The notes below the pieces were generated by a model. That model was not told where the DNA came from, ran no database searches, and worked only from the letters and a program-made list of their open reading frames with translations. This document shows positions 41,301-51,298 of a stretch of 64,000 nt of DNA, piece after piece (position 1 is the first letter of the stretch; every line of letters begins with the position of its first letter). This DNA comes from Meandrina meandrites. Taxonomy: Eukaryota; Cnidaria; Anthozoa; Scleractinia; Meandrinidae. The DNA lies in the NCBI GenBank assembly GCA_963693305.1, contig OY855906.1:2472501-2536500 (forward strand), read 5' to 3'. A program made the translations under genes and the position numbers.

Positions 41301-44300
41301 AACAAGAACAAGCAACAAAAGTCTGGCATGAAACTGTCTAGCATCCCGTCCAGGGCTTGAACAATACCAATACTCTAACTCTTAGTCACTTCACTGCAGC
41401 TGTGAAAACTAGAGATACAAGGCAAGGCACCAAGGCAAGCCCTACAATTTTATGGTAATGATTGTTTCTGATACTGTGCATGTGTCCTTTCCATGCGGAA
41501 GAAAACCATACTGAATTTTTTTTTTAATCATTGCCATACTGCTGTTACTTCATTGTAAATCATACAAATTTAAAATTAAGTGTTGGTTCAGGATGAGGCT
41601 AATACAACGGCGGGGCTAAAGTACAAGTCACAGGTCACAGGTTACAGGTTACAGGTCACAGGTTACAGGTCACAGGTCACAGGTCACAGGTTACAGGTCA
41701 CAGGTCACAGGTCACAGGTCAAAAAAATAACATTTGAAGGGTATGTTCTGAAGCCCAAAATGATAAACAAAACTTGTCAGTTACGGCTAGCTTTTACCCC
41801 TGTTTGCTTGCAGTTAGCTTTTACTCTGGTTTGCTTGCGGTTAGCTTTCACTCTGGTTTGCTTGTGGTTAGCTTTCACTTTGGTTTGCTTGCAGTTAGCT
41901 TTTAGTTGCTGGTTAGGGCAGTACTCTATAAACGAAACAAAAGACAAATATATAGAGTACTGCCCTAACAAGCAACTAAAAGCTAACCGCAAGCAAACCA
42001 GAGTAAAAGCTAACCGCAAGCAAACAAGAGTAAAAGCTAACCGCAAGCAAACCGGAGTAAAAGCTTATTGCAAGCAACCTGAATTAAAGCTAACCGCAAG
42101 CATCCAGAGTAAAAGATAACTGCAAGCCAACAGGGGTAAAAGCTAACCGCAACAAGTTTTGTTCATCATTTTGGGCCTCAGTACATACCCTCCAAATGTT
42201 TCATTTTTTTTGACCTGTGACCTGTAACCTGTAACCAGTGACCTGTGACCTGTGACCTGTGACCTGTGACCTGTGACCTGTGACCTGTAACCTGTGACCT
42301 GTACTTTAGCCCCGCCGCTAATACAAGGACAGTTCATCATGTTGTTGCAAAACAATTGCAAGATACAAGTATTTTTACTGATCTGCCATGAAACTTCTGC
42401 ATGAGTAATATATAGCTTTTGGTCCATTTGCTTCTTTGCTTTTAATGTTGTTTTTATCATTTTCATTTCCATTTTACTGGGGTCCAAATCAGCAGAGAAA
42501 ATATTTATGCCAAAACTTTCCATTCCATTATGGATCGTTACCAATAAACACAGGGTACAGAACAGAAAAATCATTTTTCATGCAAATTGAAATCCTATTG
42601 TACAGTCAACCCTCCATTTAGGAGGAGACTGAGGTGTCCACTAGCAAGAGGTTAAGTATCATTTATAATAAATTGCCAATTGGTGTTTTAAGTGGCTGGG
42701 ACCATGACTACACTAACTGTCTGTTTGTTTGTGTTTCTCTACAAGAAGTCTGAAGGTTGTATGTTAGTACTACAGGTTTTAATGTATAAAATGCTATTAA
42801 CATTATTTACTTGTCTGATCTTTGTTTTTTGTTTATTTTCGTTTACTCACCAGTGAAAAAACAAATAGTGTAAGCGCAATATTTATGGAAAGTTATGTTC
42901 TTGTCCAACAGGCTAATTATACTTCCACACCAGCCACACTAAAAAAAAATAATCGCAATCAATTGAAAGTCAAATGAAAGATGTTTGTACCCATTAAAAA
43001 ATATTATTTTTAACAAGGTATATTTATTGTTGGTGTTTAAACTGGGCAGCGAGGCATGCAAGCTATTCCAGTAAGCCCACATAGCACTTCAGTTAGCCAA
43101 CATGGCAGTCTGGTTAGCCTAAATGTAAATAGCACTTCAGTTAGCCTAGGTAGCTTGCAGTTAGACGTTTTATTATTGGGATAAGGATTTCTGCCATGCA
43201 TGCCTTGCATGCCTCGCTGCCATGCATATTTGTAAGACTCATTTAAACTTTTGTTTGGTTTAAAATTTTTTACATTTTGATTTTTAGATTTCAATGCCTT
43301 ATACTGATTATCATAATCAGAAATAAAGGGAAATAAAAATCAAACTGGTGTGAAAAGTTTAAAACCACAACAATCATATAATACACATCTGGAATACATA
43401 CATTGAGATTGCTTCTGATGAGAGAGATGATGTTACGACACATCGATAGCAGGACCAACATACAGTTGAAGTTCAAAACCATTGCAGCACCTCGAGCAAA
43501 AGGTAGTCCACTCTAAATAATTATTAATAACAATATCAGTACAAACTTTTTAATCAGAGCAGGGTTTGATTATATTTCCACTAATAACCTAATACAGAAA
43601 GTGCAGGACAAGCCATAGATCTACACACAGGTGTTTCAATTGGTGCCAGCAAATTGTCGGGACAAAAGTTGGCAAAAATGCTGAGGGCAGAGAGGGTTAC
43701 CTCTAGCATGCCATTGAAGAAGAACAACTTACAACACTTCTTAAGTCACTTCATGCTTCTTAAGGTAAAGTTGATTATAAATAAAGAAGTTAAAAAAGAT
43801 ACCAAGAAGGTAAAGTCAGAGGGGTTTCAATCAGTGGTTTCAAGTAGGTGCTGCCCTGTGTCGCACCCATCAGAGAGCAATTATATAAGATGCTGTACAC
43901 ACCTTTATGGGAAACTGCATGAATTTTAGCTGGTAAAAATACCTGCTAGAATCTCAGCACGTGCTGGTTCTTATTATTGAAAGCACTGAAGTTGGGTTTT
44001 GACAAACCAACCCCCCCCCCCCTCCCTAACTACAACCCCTAAATATAATTGTCCCCCCACCCTAACTGCAACCCCTTAATATCATTGGGAAAAAGAAAAC
44101 TAAAAAGGCACAGTACTATACTATCAGTGAGGTGATTTCCAACTAGTATTAAAATCTTGTACTGAAACATTGTATAAAATGGTCACAAAATTTGCAATAT
44201 TATGCTTATAGAGGCCCTGCCAGGGTAAATTCCGACAAGCGACATGGGCCAAAAAGTAGCGACAGCGCTCAAACGAAATAGCGACAAACGACTGACAAAG

Positions 44301-45635
44301 ACAAATGTATGTCGCTAAATTTCCGACAGCATTGTGTAGCCTTGACAAAACGCCGACACGAGACATTTTAAAATTCTAACAAGCGACCTGGGACACCCCC
44401 CTGGCAGGGCCTCCTTATATATAGTTTTGTGTTATGACCCACCTTGATAATAATTCTCAAGTAATGATACTTCTTTGTGGTTCCATAATTCATGTACGTA
44501 GACACAAAGAGAGCAACATTTATACTCATCCATATGGCCTGAAAATTATTAACATTGAATAAAATTAGTCTCTCTACATATTAATTTATTTTTAGTTGAT
44601 TCTTTTTACAATAAGGAAAATTGAAACATTAGGCACCAAGCAGGAAAACTCAAGACAAAAACTGAGAGTGTACTTGAAGCTTAATTCTTGCTTAAGAAAC
44701 AGTTTATTATTTTATATTTATTATTCTTAGGTATAACTTAAGATAGTTTGAATTGTTTTGTATGATAAAGTTATCTCTGTCTTAACTTTAGTTAGCAGCC
44801 GACTGCATTATTGTGATCTACCTATTTGTAAGTTTAAACAAGCATGTACATCTAGCATCTCAGAGTTTAGAGCATGGATTTTTTTACCACAAAACACTAC
44901 TGGTCTCTTTTTTTTTTGTTAAAAATAAAAATTAGGAAAGGTTTATATTGAAAAATATCATAAATCTGCGATATCATCTTCACGTGACATTCGCGATTCC
45001 GTGTTCAAAACATGATTTTCCTTTTATAAATGGTTGACTGCCTTGGAACAAAACATTGACGTCACATCCTTACACAATAAGGTCAGAATGAATAACTCAT
45101 AATCCTCTTGCATCAATACAACTGTTTACAAGTTTTACAATTGTTCCAAGGGCCTCTTGATGAACTTAATAAACCGCACGTCATCTCGTTCAAACTTCCA
45201 AGAAGAATAAAGTTCCGTCTTCGTCTGCCTTGTTTAAATCCCGGTTAAATAGATTTTCTTTTTGCTAAATAGCGTAAAGGATGAACAGTAATAATCATTT
45301 AGCTTTACTACAATAACCCTAATAAAAAGCTCAAACAGACTAAGAAAACATCAAGAAAATTATATTGGGTCGATGGTGTAAGACCTCAGAAAACGAAATT
45401 AACTTTAAACAATGTAAGCTTACAGTAAGCCCATGATTGCAAGTTTCAGTAAAACTACACAAACTACACAAAGCTTGCAATCAATAACTAACAACATTTT
45501 GCAAAGACAATTAGTTGTTAAATAGCGATAAACAAAAGAGAAAGACAAAACAAATCCCAAAATGTAGACGGGAACTTGCAATGCCGTACATACCACAAAT
45601 AGGTATCTCGCAATGTCGTTTCGAGAAAAAGCCAT
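32379..45635 (-). CDS. NADPH oxidase heavy chain, NOX2 (gp91phox) type, 561 aa
   Basis: Twenty exons join in frame: 45635-45594, 44538-44443, 43512-43402, 42938-42851, 41295-41162, 40678-40651, 39626-39554, 39123-39043, 38683-38554, 37868-37776, 37547-37476, 37382-37320, 37150-37096, 36001-35938, 35806-35770, 35610-35528, 35049-34929, 34379-34311, 33794-33673, 32502-32379. It transfers electrons from NADPH through FAD and two hemes across the membrane to oxygen, making superoxide. The N-terminal half is a multi-helix membrane domain with heme-ligand histidines His101, His115 (FHKY, VVHISGH), and His202/203 with His215 ([12 protein letters not shown]). HPFTLTS (331-337) is the FAD site; GAGIGVTPF (401-409) and CGP (529-531) are NADPH sites; it ends NKENF. 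Human NOX2 has 570 residues. No EF hands precede the membrane domain, so it is not NOX5 or DUOX; NOX1/2/3-like is as far as I can resolve. Confidence 0.96.
32664..33483 (-). mobile_element. tRNA-derived SINE, family B, interrupted
   Basis: The head (33483 downward, CCTAATGG and box B near 33420) and the 'cttgcccaagaacacaacac' body to about 33265 continue after an interruption at 32664-32728 ('gggacctagtggtccatcag'). The intervening 535 bp are a separate inserted element. It lies in NOX intron 19. Confidence 0.8.
32729..33263. mobile_element. TIR element nested in a SINE
   Basis: The left end 'gagcgctttccatttacatg' and the inverted right end 'cacaaatggaaagcgttc' bound about 530 bp, inserted exactly within the SINE body. 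The flanking trinucleotide agt on both sides may be the target duplication. No coding sequence is visible inside. Confidence 0.7.
34763..34906. mobile_element. Palindromic MITE with ggataACGctatcc-type core
   Basis: 'ggccccagttgttcaaaggt' at the left is mirrored by 'ccctttgaacaactagggcc' at the right; inside, 'ctatccaccggata' blocks recur in both orientations. It lies in NOX intron 17. Confidence 0.75.
36262..36680 (-). mobile_element. Decayed SINE, family B, with an internal insertion
   Basis: The SINE 3' part (ctggctggatactaattcat, 'acccatttatcttcctgggt') and its body and head ('gtgtcttgcccaag', 'ctaaccattaggc') are separated by about 200 bp of foreign sequence from about 36390 to 36590. 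It lies in NOX intron 13. Confidence 0.65.
36722..36960 (+). mobile_element. Decayed SINE, family B
   Basis: Plus-strand order: 'ggcttgatggttagcgtgtt', a degenerate box B, 'ctcttgggcaagacg', then 'gtgtcccatccaggagt'. It sits directly after the inverted, decayed copy at 36262-36680, so the two form a tail-to-head inverted pair in one NOX intron. Confidence 0.65.
39791..40070 (+). mobile_element. tRNA-derived SINE, family A, longest copy
   Basis: Starts GGAGGCGGTGTGGCCTAGTGG, with box B GGTTCAAATCC, body 'ccaactggtcagtctcctac' and an AT-rich tail with an (ATT)n-like end near 40050. It lies in NOX intron 6 on the strand opposite to the gene. Confidence 0.85.
41608..42317. mobile_element. 710-bp fold-back element with perfect 9-bp target duplication
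   Basis: The whole element is one inverted repeat: 'cggcggggctaaagtac' at 41608-41624 matches the reverse complement of 42301-42317. The outer part of each arm is a minisatellite of CAGGTCACAGGTTA-type units. The inner part is a second tandem array built on 'gcaagcaaaccagagtaaaa' and 'gctaacc'. The arms meet at 'agggcagtactctata' around a ~20-nt loop near 41937-41965. CTAATACAA flanks it exactly at 41599-41607 and 42318-42326. A 9-bp duplication and very long TIRs point to a Mutator-like fold-back element. It lies in NOX intron 4. Confidence 0.9.
43045..43221. repeat. Hairpin repeat with AGTTAGCC motifs
   Basis: ggcagcgaggcatgc (43045-43059) pairs with gcatgcctcgctgcc (43207-43221). Between them, 'agcacttcagttagcc' is repeated. 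It lies in NOX intron 3 and resembles a small fold-back element. Confidence 0.65.
44211..44413. mobile_element. MITE family M6, copy 1 (203 bp), 6-bp target duplication
   Basis: Terminal repeats gaggccctgccaggg and ccctggcagggcctc bound the element, and cttata flanks it at 44205-44210 and 44414-44419. The interior has repeated 'ccgacaagcgac' and 'gcgacaaacgac' motifs. A second copy is at 60735-60919. It lies in NOX intron 2. Confidence 0.88.
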
Positions 45636-46405
45636 TTGTCTCTTCGAGCTACCTTGTTACTCTTTCAAAATCCCTTCTTTTAGTAGGATAATTGACCTAG
45701 GCATGGAGAGATGACAGAAATAAATGTTTTGATTAACAAAATGTAAGATATTGTTGGGCTGTTTATAACCCTGCTCGATTTTCAATCAGACGGCGTGAAG
45801 TCTGTCACGTATGTAAAAGTTCTAGTCCACCACTGCTACAAAAGCTAGTAATCTGATCTTAGAAAAAGAGCTCGATCTACATTTATTTGAATCAAAGTAC
45901 AACACTTACCCACTGCGTATTTGTGTAGAGTAACTAGATTAAACACCGTTCACTGTAGTCGACATATATACTGCATTGAGGGTTCCGCATGCATAACTCA
46001 AGCTCTTTGCACGACCAAGCGTGAAAACAGGTGAAGTGTGTAAGGTGAAGTGTCAGGTCAGGAGTGTTGACATGTACATCTGTGTGGGGTAGGGAGAGGT
46101 ATAGTAAAAAATATAAATAACTTCTCAAAGTGTTGTGTCCCTGAGAGCTTTCCTTTCTGAAATGTATTTTTGCTAAAACGTCTAAGTTTTACTTTTAACA
46201 GACTATAACAGAGGCTATTTTAGTTTAAATAGTTTTATACTATACATGTACGACATTACTTACTCCTCCACCCCCAGGTCAGACGTTCAGTGTGCACCAG
46301 TTTACCTGCGCGCGCCTGGCGGAAGGATAGAACGCCTGGTAGAAAATTACATGAGTGCACGGTGGTTTTTGGCATTTCAGTCGAGGAATAACTTCAAATT
46401 CCTTG
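45636..46405. promoter_or_regulatory. Head-to-head promoter region, NOX / DEAD-box helicase
   Basis: The start codons of the NOX gene (minus) and the helicase (plus) are 770 bp apart with no gene between. Both promoters and 5' leaders must lie here. I see no TATA box or other element worth naming. The frame at 46246-46464 overlaps the helicase start and is a shadow. Confidence 0.6.
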
Positions 46406-49400
46406 ATGCAATCTGTCATTTTAAGAGAAGCCGGCCTCCAGCGGCTTTTACGAAGCAATTTTAATCTAAGACATGCGAATTACGCTCGCTGTTTTGCCTC
46501 AAACAGCCCTAAGCAACGAAAAGAAGACGAAACCTTCAGTGGTGTAACCGGGGTCAAACGGCGGGTAAATAGAAAGAAATCAAAGGAATATGATTCAGAT
46601 AAAGATTTCATGCGGATGTGGAGCACTTCAGAAAGCTACATTCAATCTGTGTACCAGGAAGCAAAGAAAGGAAACAAAACGCCAACGCGAAAATACGGGA
46701 ATACGTTTTTGACTCCAAATGTGAGTACACTACCTTTGGTCAGCGAACTGACAGAAAACGAAAAGGAGGAACTGCTTGAAGATGACTGGTCTGTAGATTT
46801 CAGAATCCCCGAAGCGGGAGATTTTGCAAGTTTAACCCCAGTTTACAGGTCGTTGACAGAAGAGGAAGGTGATGAACTTGTGGAAATGACGGGAGATAAA
46901 ATTGAGGGAGATGAAGATGCCACTCGGAATATTAAATCTGATGTTGTTGACACTTCAAAAATCTTATCTTTCCAAGACTTTGATCTTCATCCAAAACTGA
47001 TAGAAAAACTAAACAATGATGGTATCACTACCCCAACAGCCATCCAAAAGCAAGCAATTCCATTGGTCTTGAAAAGGAAGAGTCTTCTAATTCAATCAGA
47101 GACAGGATCTGGTAAAACTTTGGTGTTTCTGTTGCCCACTCTTCAGTTTCCTGGAAAAACATTTGGTACAGTGATTATTGTACCTACTAGAGAACTGGCA
47201 AGTCAAATGCTGTTCGAAACACGTCGTCTTCTTGGAGACAAAACTATCGTGGAGTCTTTTGTAAGTTTAATTTGCACATGCAGGGTCCGAAATTAACTTT
47301 TTTTATGTTGGCACCAACCGGCAACTGGACCAAAATTTTTAGTCGCCAGATGGCAATTTCTGGTCACCAAATTTTTTTGGATCTTTCCTCTTGCACTAAA
47401 AGACAAAATACTTGTTGTGCTAGTGTATTTTTGGCCATTTTTATGCTAAAAAATCAATTATATTCCTACCAGAAAACAATAACGACAAGAAACTCAAAAG
47501 AAAGTCGCGTCTTTCAAAGTCTTCTTCATCGAATGAAAACTCTCCAACTCTGAAACGGAAACTACTTCAAAGTCTTACCCACAATTTCAGCTCTTTAATT
47601 AATAGAATAAACAGCATGCCAACCAACTTTTACACATGATTGACCTTTTCCTGGTATTTGTTGATATTTCTTCATTCAACACAGTTTTTCCATAGAATTT
47701 TGCGTGACAACAGTTCGTTGTTGCGTTCGCATAATGTCGTAGCTTTGTAACCAGGCATTAGGAAAACAACATGGCGGCTACGCAATGTTCGACTCGTGTT
47801 GATCGCAGCTGTTTGGGAGGTACACTAAGGGGAAATTTACTTTATTTCACCAGGACAGAAAATGAGTCAATTGTTGGAGAACGGCTCTGAATTTTAATCC
47901 CAATCGATGTCTCCCACAATACATTTAACAAAGCAAATAGCAGTGCAATAACAAGTCACCTAAAGACGAAGGACTTTATTGAACGTCTAGTCGCCTGCTG
48001 GCGACCAGTTGTAAAATTCTGGTCGCCAGCTCTCAATATTTAGTCGCATTGGCGACCAGGAAGGCGCAATTTCAGACCCTGACACGGACGAGTAATATCC
48101 CATTTTAAACATAATAAAAGATGTACTCCTAAACTTTTAGTCAAAGGATACTTCTTAGAATATGACTCAACCAAAAAATACCATAGAAAATTTGTTCCCC
48201 TAAGTTACATTGTACTGTAAAATCACCTACCTCAAACTCCCAAAAACCCCTTGCACCTCCCGGTGGATTGATCTTAGAAATATTATAGAAGTTTTTCTTC
48301 ATTTTTCAAAACCCAAGGGAAGCCACATACAACTTAAATCTTTGCCTTACAAGTGAACAAGAGGTTTATTAATACAATTTCATTCATTTGTTGTCAGGCT
48401 GAATTTTTTGTGACATTTCAATGTAATTTGTCTGTTGTATACATTTTTCTCCATGAGGGTAGCCAGGGATTAGGAAGTTTTTTTGACACAGAGATGTACT
48501 GAGTGTGTGATCAGTAAAAAATAAGTACCGGTATTATTAGGGTTAAGGTTTAGATTGGAGTGATATATTTTATAGTGGTTCACCTAACGTTTCTTGTGGG
48601 CAAACTGGATAAGGGGTTGGACAGCAAATCTGGAGGTTGAGAGTTCAAGTCCTAGGTTAGTAAAAAGGTAAAATAAAAATAGATGACACTACTTACTAGG
48701 GGGGATAATAGCAGATGGTAGGGGAGGGTAAGTAAGGATGGTGGAGGGGGTCCAGAGACAGCAAGGGAGGGGAGGTGTTTTTAATTTAATTTTCTACTTG
48801 TAACCTAGTATAAAAAATAACCCAGGTTTAAAAAATTACCTAAAGCTAATTTTGACCTGTAACATCAATATAATGTGAAACAGAGATGATTATGTTGTTT
48901 TCATTTATATTTACTAGGTGAGTGGTGTTGATCTAGGTAAGCAGCAAGCAAGGTTAAGAGATAGCAAGAGAAACCCTTCAATAGTCATTGGGACTCCAAA
49001 GAGGATTCTTGAAATTGTCAATAAGGATTCTTCCCTTGTGCATCGCACAAAAAGGATCATAATCGATGAAGTAGACAAAGTTCTTTTGCCACTTCATAAA
49101 AAGTCCTCAATCAAGAAGCTGACTTTCCGAGAGAACCATCCAAGACCAGCAAAATTGTTAGTGGAGAAGATCCTCAAGCTGTCCAGGGTAAGTGAAATTC
49201 ATTAAATTATAGTAAAACAGGTCTGCATGTGTGGGCACTACAGCTATTTGATTGAAACACAAATCACAGTGGATGAAATAAACCACAACAGAATGTTGGC
49301 TAGTGGTGCGTGTAGGCTCATGGTGCTTCATCTTTTTAAGTGTCTTTGACAACTATCTTTCATACGAAAGATGAAATATTCATCGTGTCACGAGACAGTG

Positions 49401-51298
49401 TGGTACAAAGAAAAAAAAAAAATCTAAGTCCCAGATGGGAATCGAACCCAATCATGACCTCCCAAACACCAGGCGGGCACTCTATCCACTGAGCTACGAG
49501 AATTCATGGTGAGCAAGGCCATTTACTACCGGTAATGTTCATATGTGACACGCATCCTGCATAGTGCTAGGATTGGCAATTATGTTGATACTGTAGTGTT
49601 TGGTGATAAATAAAGAACAATGGTAAATTTTAAGCTTGGTAGTGTAAATTTATATGGAAGATGAAATATCCTGCAAACATGAAACAATTATTGTTTCTTT
49701 ATGCTCTGTTTCAGTAAATACATACATTGTCAAGATGTCTTAACAAGTTGCTTTTCTATTGTATGTTTTTAAGGCTACACCAATCCAGCTGATTGGAGCC
49801 TCTGCAACTGTGAATGATGAACTTAAAGAAGACCTAACAGAACTTGGCTGGGGTGATCACATAACAGTTGTGCAATCACCCACTCTTGAAGGAAAATGTC
49901 GTAAAGTTCCAACGTGCATTAAGCACCAGTACGTCATTTGTGATCATTCACTTGGGATTACCAAAGCAGAAGCTCTTGCTAGGTGAGTTGTGTTATTGAG
50001 AAAATAATCATTATTTAATAATACTTTTTGCATAGGGCAATCTTTACAATTTATGCTGGTGATGTTTTGTTGCAGATCTCTTCATTGATATAAATTTATA
50101 AGCCTGGAAAACTTGTAGATATCATAAAATAATTGCACCAAACATTACACTATAGCATAAATTTTATGTCGCAAACTGGGGTCACAAATAACTAGTTTTC
50201 AACTTTCCATCAATAGCAGGACCTGTGGCACATTAGTGTGAAAGTCATTTTCAATGATTGCAACAGAAAAATAATAGATCTTTACATAGTTAATAGAGGG
50301 GAGGGTCTCCTCTATTAACTATGATCTTTAGGAAAACTCAAAAATAATAAAAACATACTAGATAGAAAAATGTTAGCTTCTGGGTGGATGCTATGAGCCT
50401 AATTTTAACAGGTAGACTACCAAACCAAGAATTTTTCTTGATTTTTGGCTTAGAAGTTACATAAAATTGTAGGTTTTGGACTGCAACCCTTAAGAGTTTC
50501 TATAAAACAATTAGACTATTTACTCATAGAAAACTTGGGCTCGTAGTCTAATTGTTAAAATATAGAAAACAGTGGGAGAATCAATCAGATTGGTGGATTT
50601 TCAAAAACATGGATGAGTTTCCACCAAAAGCAAATAGTCAATGAAACAGACTATTGCTAAAAGAAAATGACAGCAAGTAGTATTTTAGTGGACACTCTAG
50701 ATGATTGCAGTGCAAAATCTACACTTTTGTTGTTATTTTTTAACATAAAAGATAAGGTTTTCAGTTCTAAGAGCAACACAACACAGTGCAAGTTCACAAG
50801 AAACTTCCCTATCAGCTGTAGTTAAATATGATGTTTTACTCAAAGTTCAACTTTAAATCTGTTTTAAATAGAATTTTCAGAGAGTCAGGCCAGAAGTCAG
50901 CTCTGGTGTTTATTCATCGTCTCCAATCAGTTGAGAGCTTTGTTTGGGAATTACGAGAACTGGGGATAAATGCAGTGGCTCTCTACAAAATGGTCGCAAA
51001 TCAAGATCACGAAGAGTATAAAAAATTTCTTTCCGAGTTTCAAACTGGACAAATAAATGTTGTGGTTGGCACAGAGGAAACTGTAAGGGGTCTGGATTTT
51101 AAAGAGTTGGACCATGTATATTTAACAGAAGTTGCAAAGAATATTGACGAATATTTGCATCTTGCTGGGAGAGTTGGCCGACAGGGGAGGCCTGGTACTG
51201 CTACAACATTGGTATCCACAAGGAATCCGCGGGAAGAGATTAGAATGAAACTGGAATATCGCAGACTGGAGCTACCGTTTGAACACATCATTTTGTAA
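46406..51298 (+). CDS. Divergent DEAD-box RNA helicase, probably mitochondrial, 586 aa
   Basis: Four exons join in frame: 46406-47260, 48918-49187, 49774-49982, 50872-51298. DEAD-box helicases remodel RNA and RNA-protein complexes using ATP. Visible motifs: Q motif (FDLHPKLIEKL..TPTAIQ); motif I SETGSGKT (231-238); Ia PTRELASQ (from 260); Ib TPKR; II DEVD (335-338); III SAT (385-387); V GTEETVRGLDF; VI HLAGRVGR (541-548). Motif II is DEVD and motif VI has Leu where Arg usually follows His, both uncommon. Residues 1-40 are Arg-rich with few acidic residues, like a mitochondrial presequence; an acidic linker follows. The overall plan recalls DDX28, but similarity is too loose to assign that symbol. 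The ATG at 46406 is the first in frame; the open frame runs upstream of it without another ATG. Confidence 0.9.
47280..48082. mobile_element. TIR element in helicase intron 1 (hAT-like)
   Basis: The left end 'cagggtccgaaattaac' is mirrored by 'gcaatttcagaccctg' at the right. Subterminal 'ggtcgccag' and 'tggcgacc' motifs recur. CAGGG termini fit hAT elements, but I could not find a matching 8-bp duplication. Confidence 0.65.
49405..49560 (-). mobile_element. tRNA-derived SINE, family C
   Basis: The minus strand reads TCGTAGCTCAGTGGATAGAG (box A region) and GGGTTCGATTCCCATC (box B with a paired T stem), with a poly(A)-like tract at the other end (49409-49420). The acceptor arms do not pair. 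A truncated copy lies at 60927-61035. It lies in helicase intron 2. Confidence 0.75.
50285..50323. repeat. Solo palindrome: two fused terminal repeats
   Basis: catagttaatagagg (50285-50299) and cctctattaactatg (50309-50323) are exact reverse complements with a 9-nt spacer. The same 15-mer starts at 61053 as the edge of a longer repeat, so this looks like two element ends without an interior. It lies in helicase intron 3. Confidence 0.6.

Noticed and set aside
41630..41720. Regularly spaced repeats that might suggest a CRISPR array
   Set aside because: Units are contiguous with no unique spacers, the DNA is eukaryotic, and there are no cas genes.
41580..42574. Long repetitive frames on both strands over the fold-back element (41580-42119 plus, 41777-42046 and 42143-42574 minus)
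   Set aside because: They translate minisatellite units (SQVTGYR-type and KANRKQT-type) whose period keeps the frame open. Nothing suggests a protein.
46246..46464. Alternative 72-residue frame at the helicase start
   Set aside because: It overlaps exon 1 in another frame, stops early and has no conserved motif.
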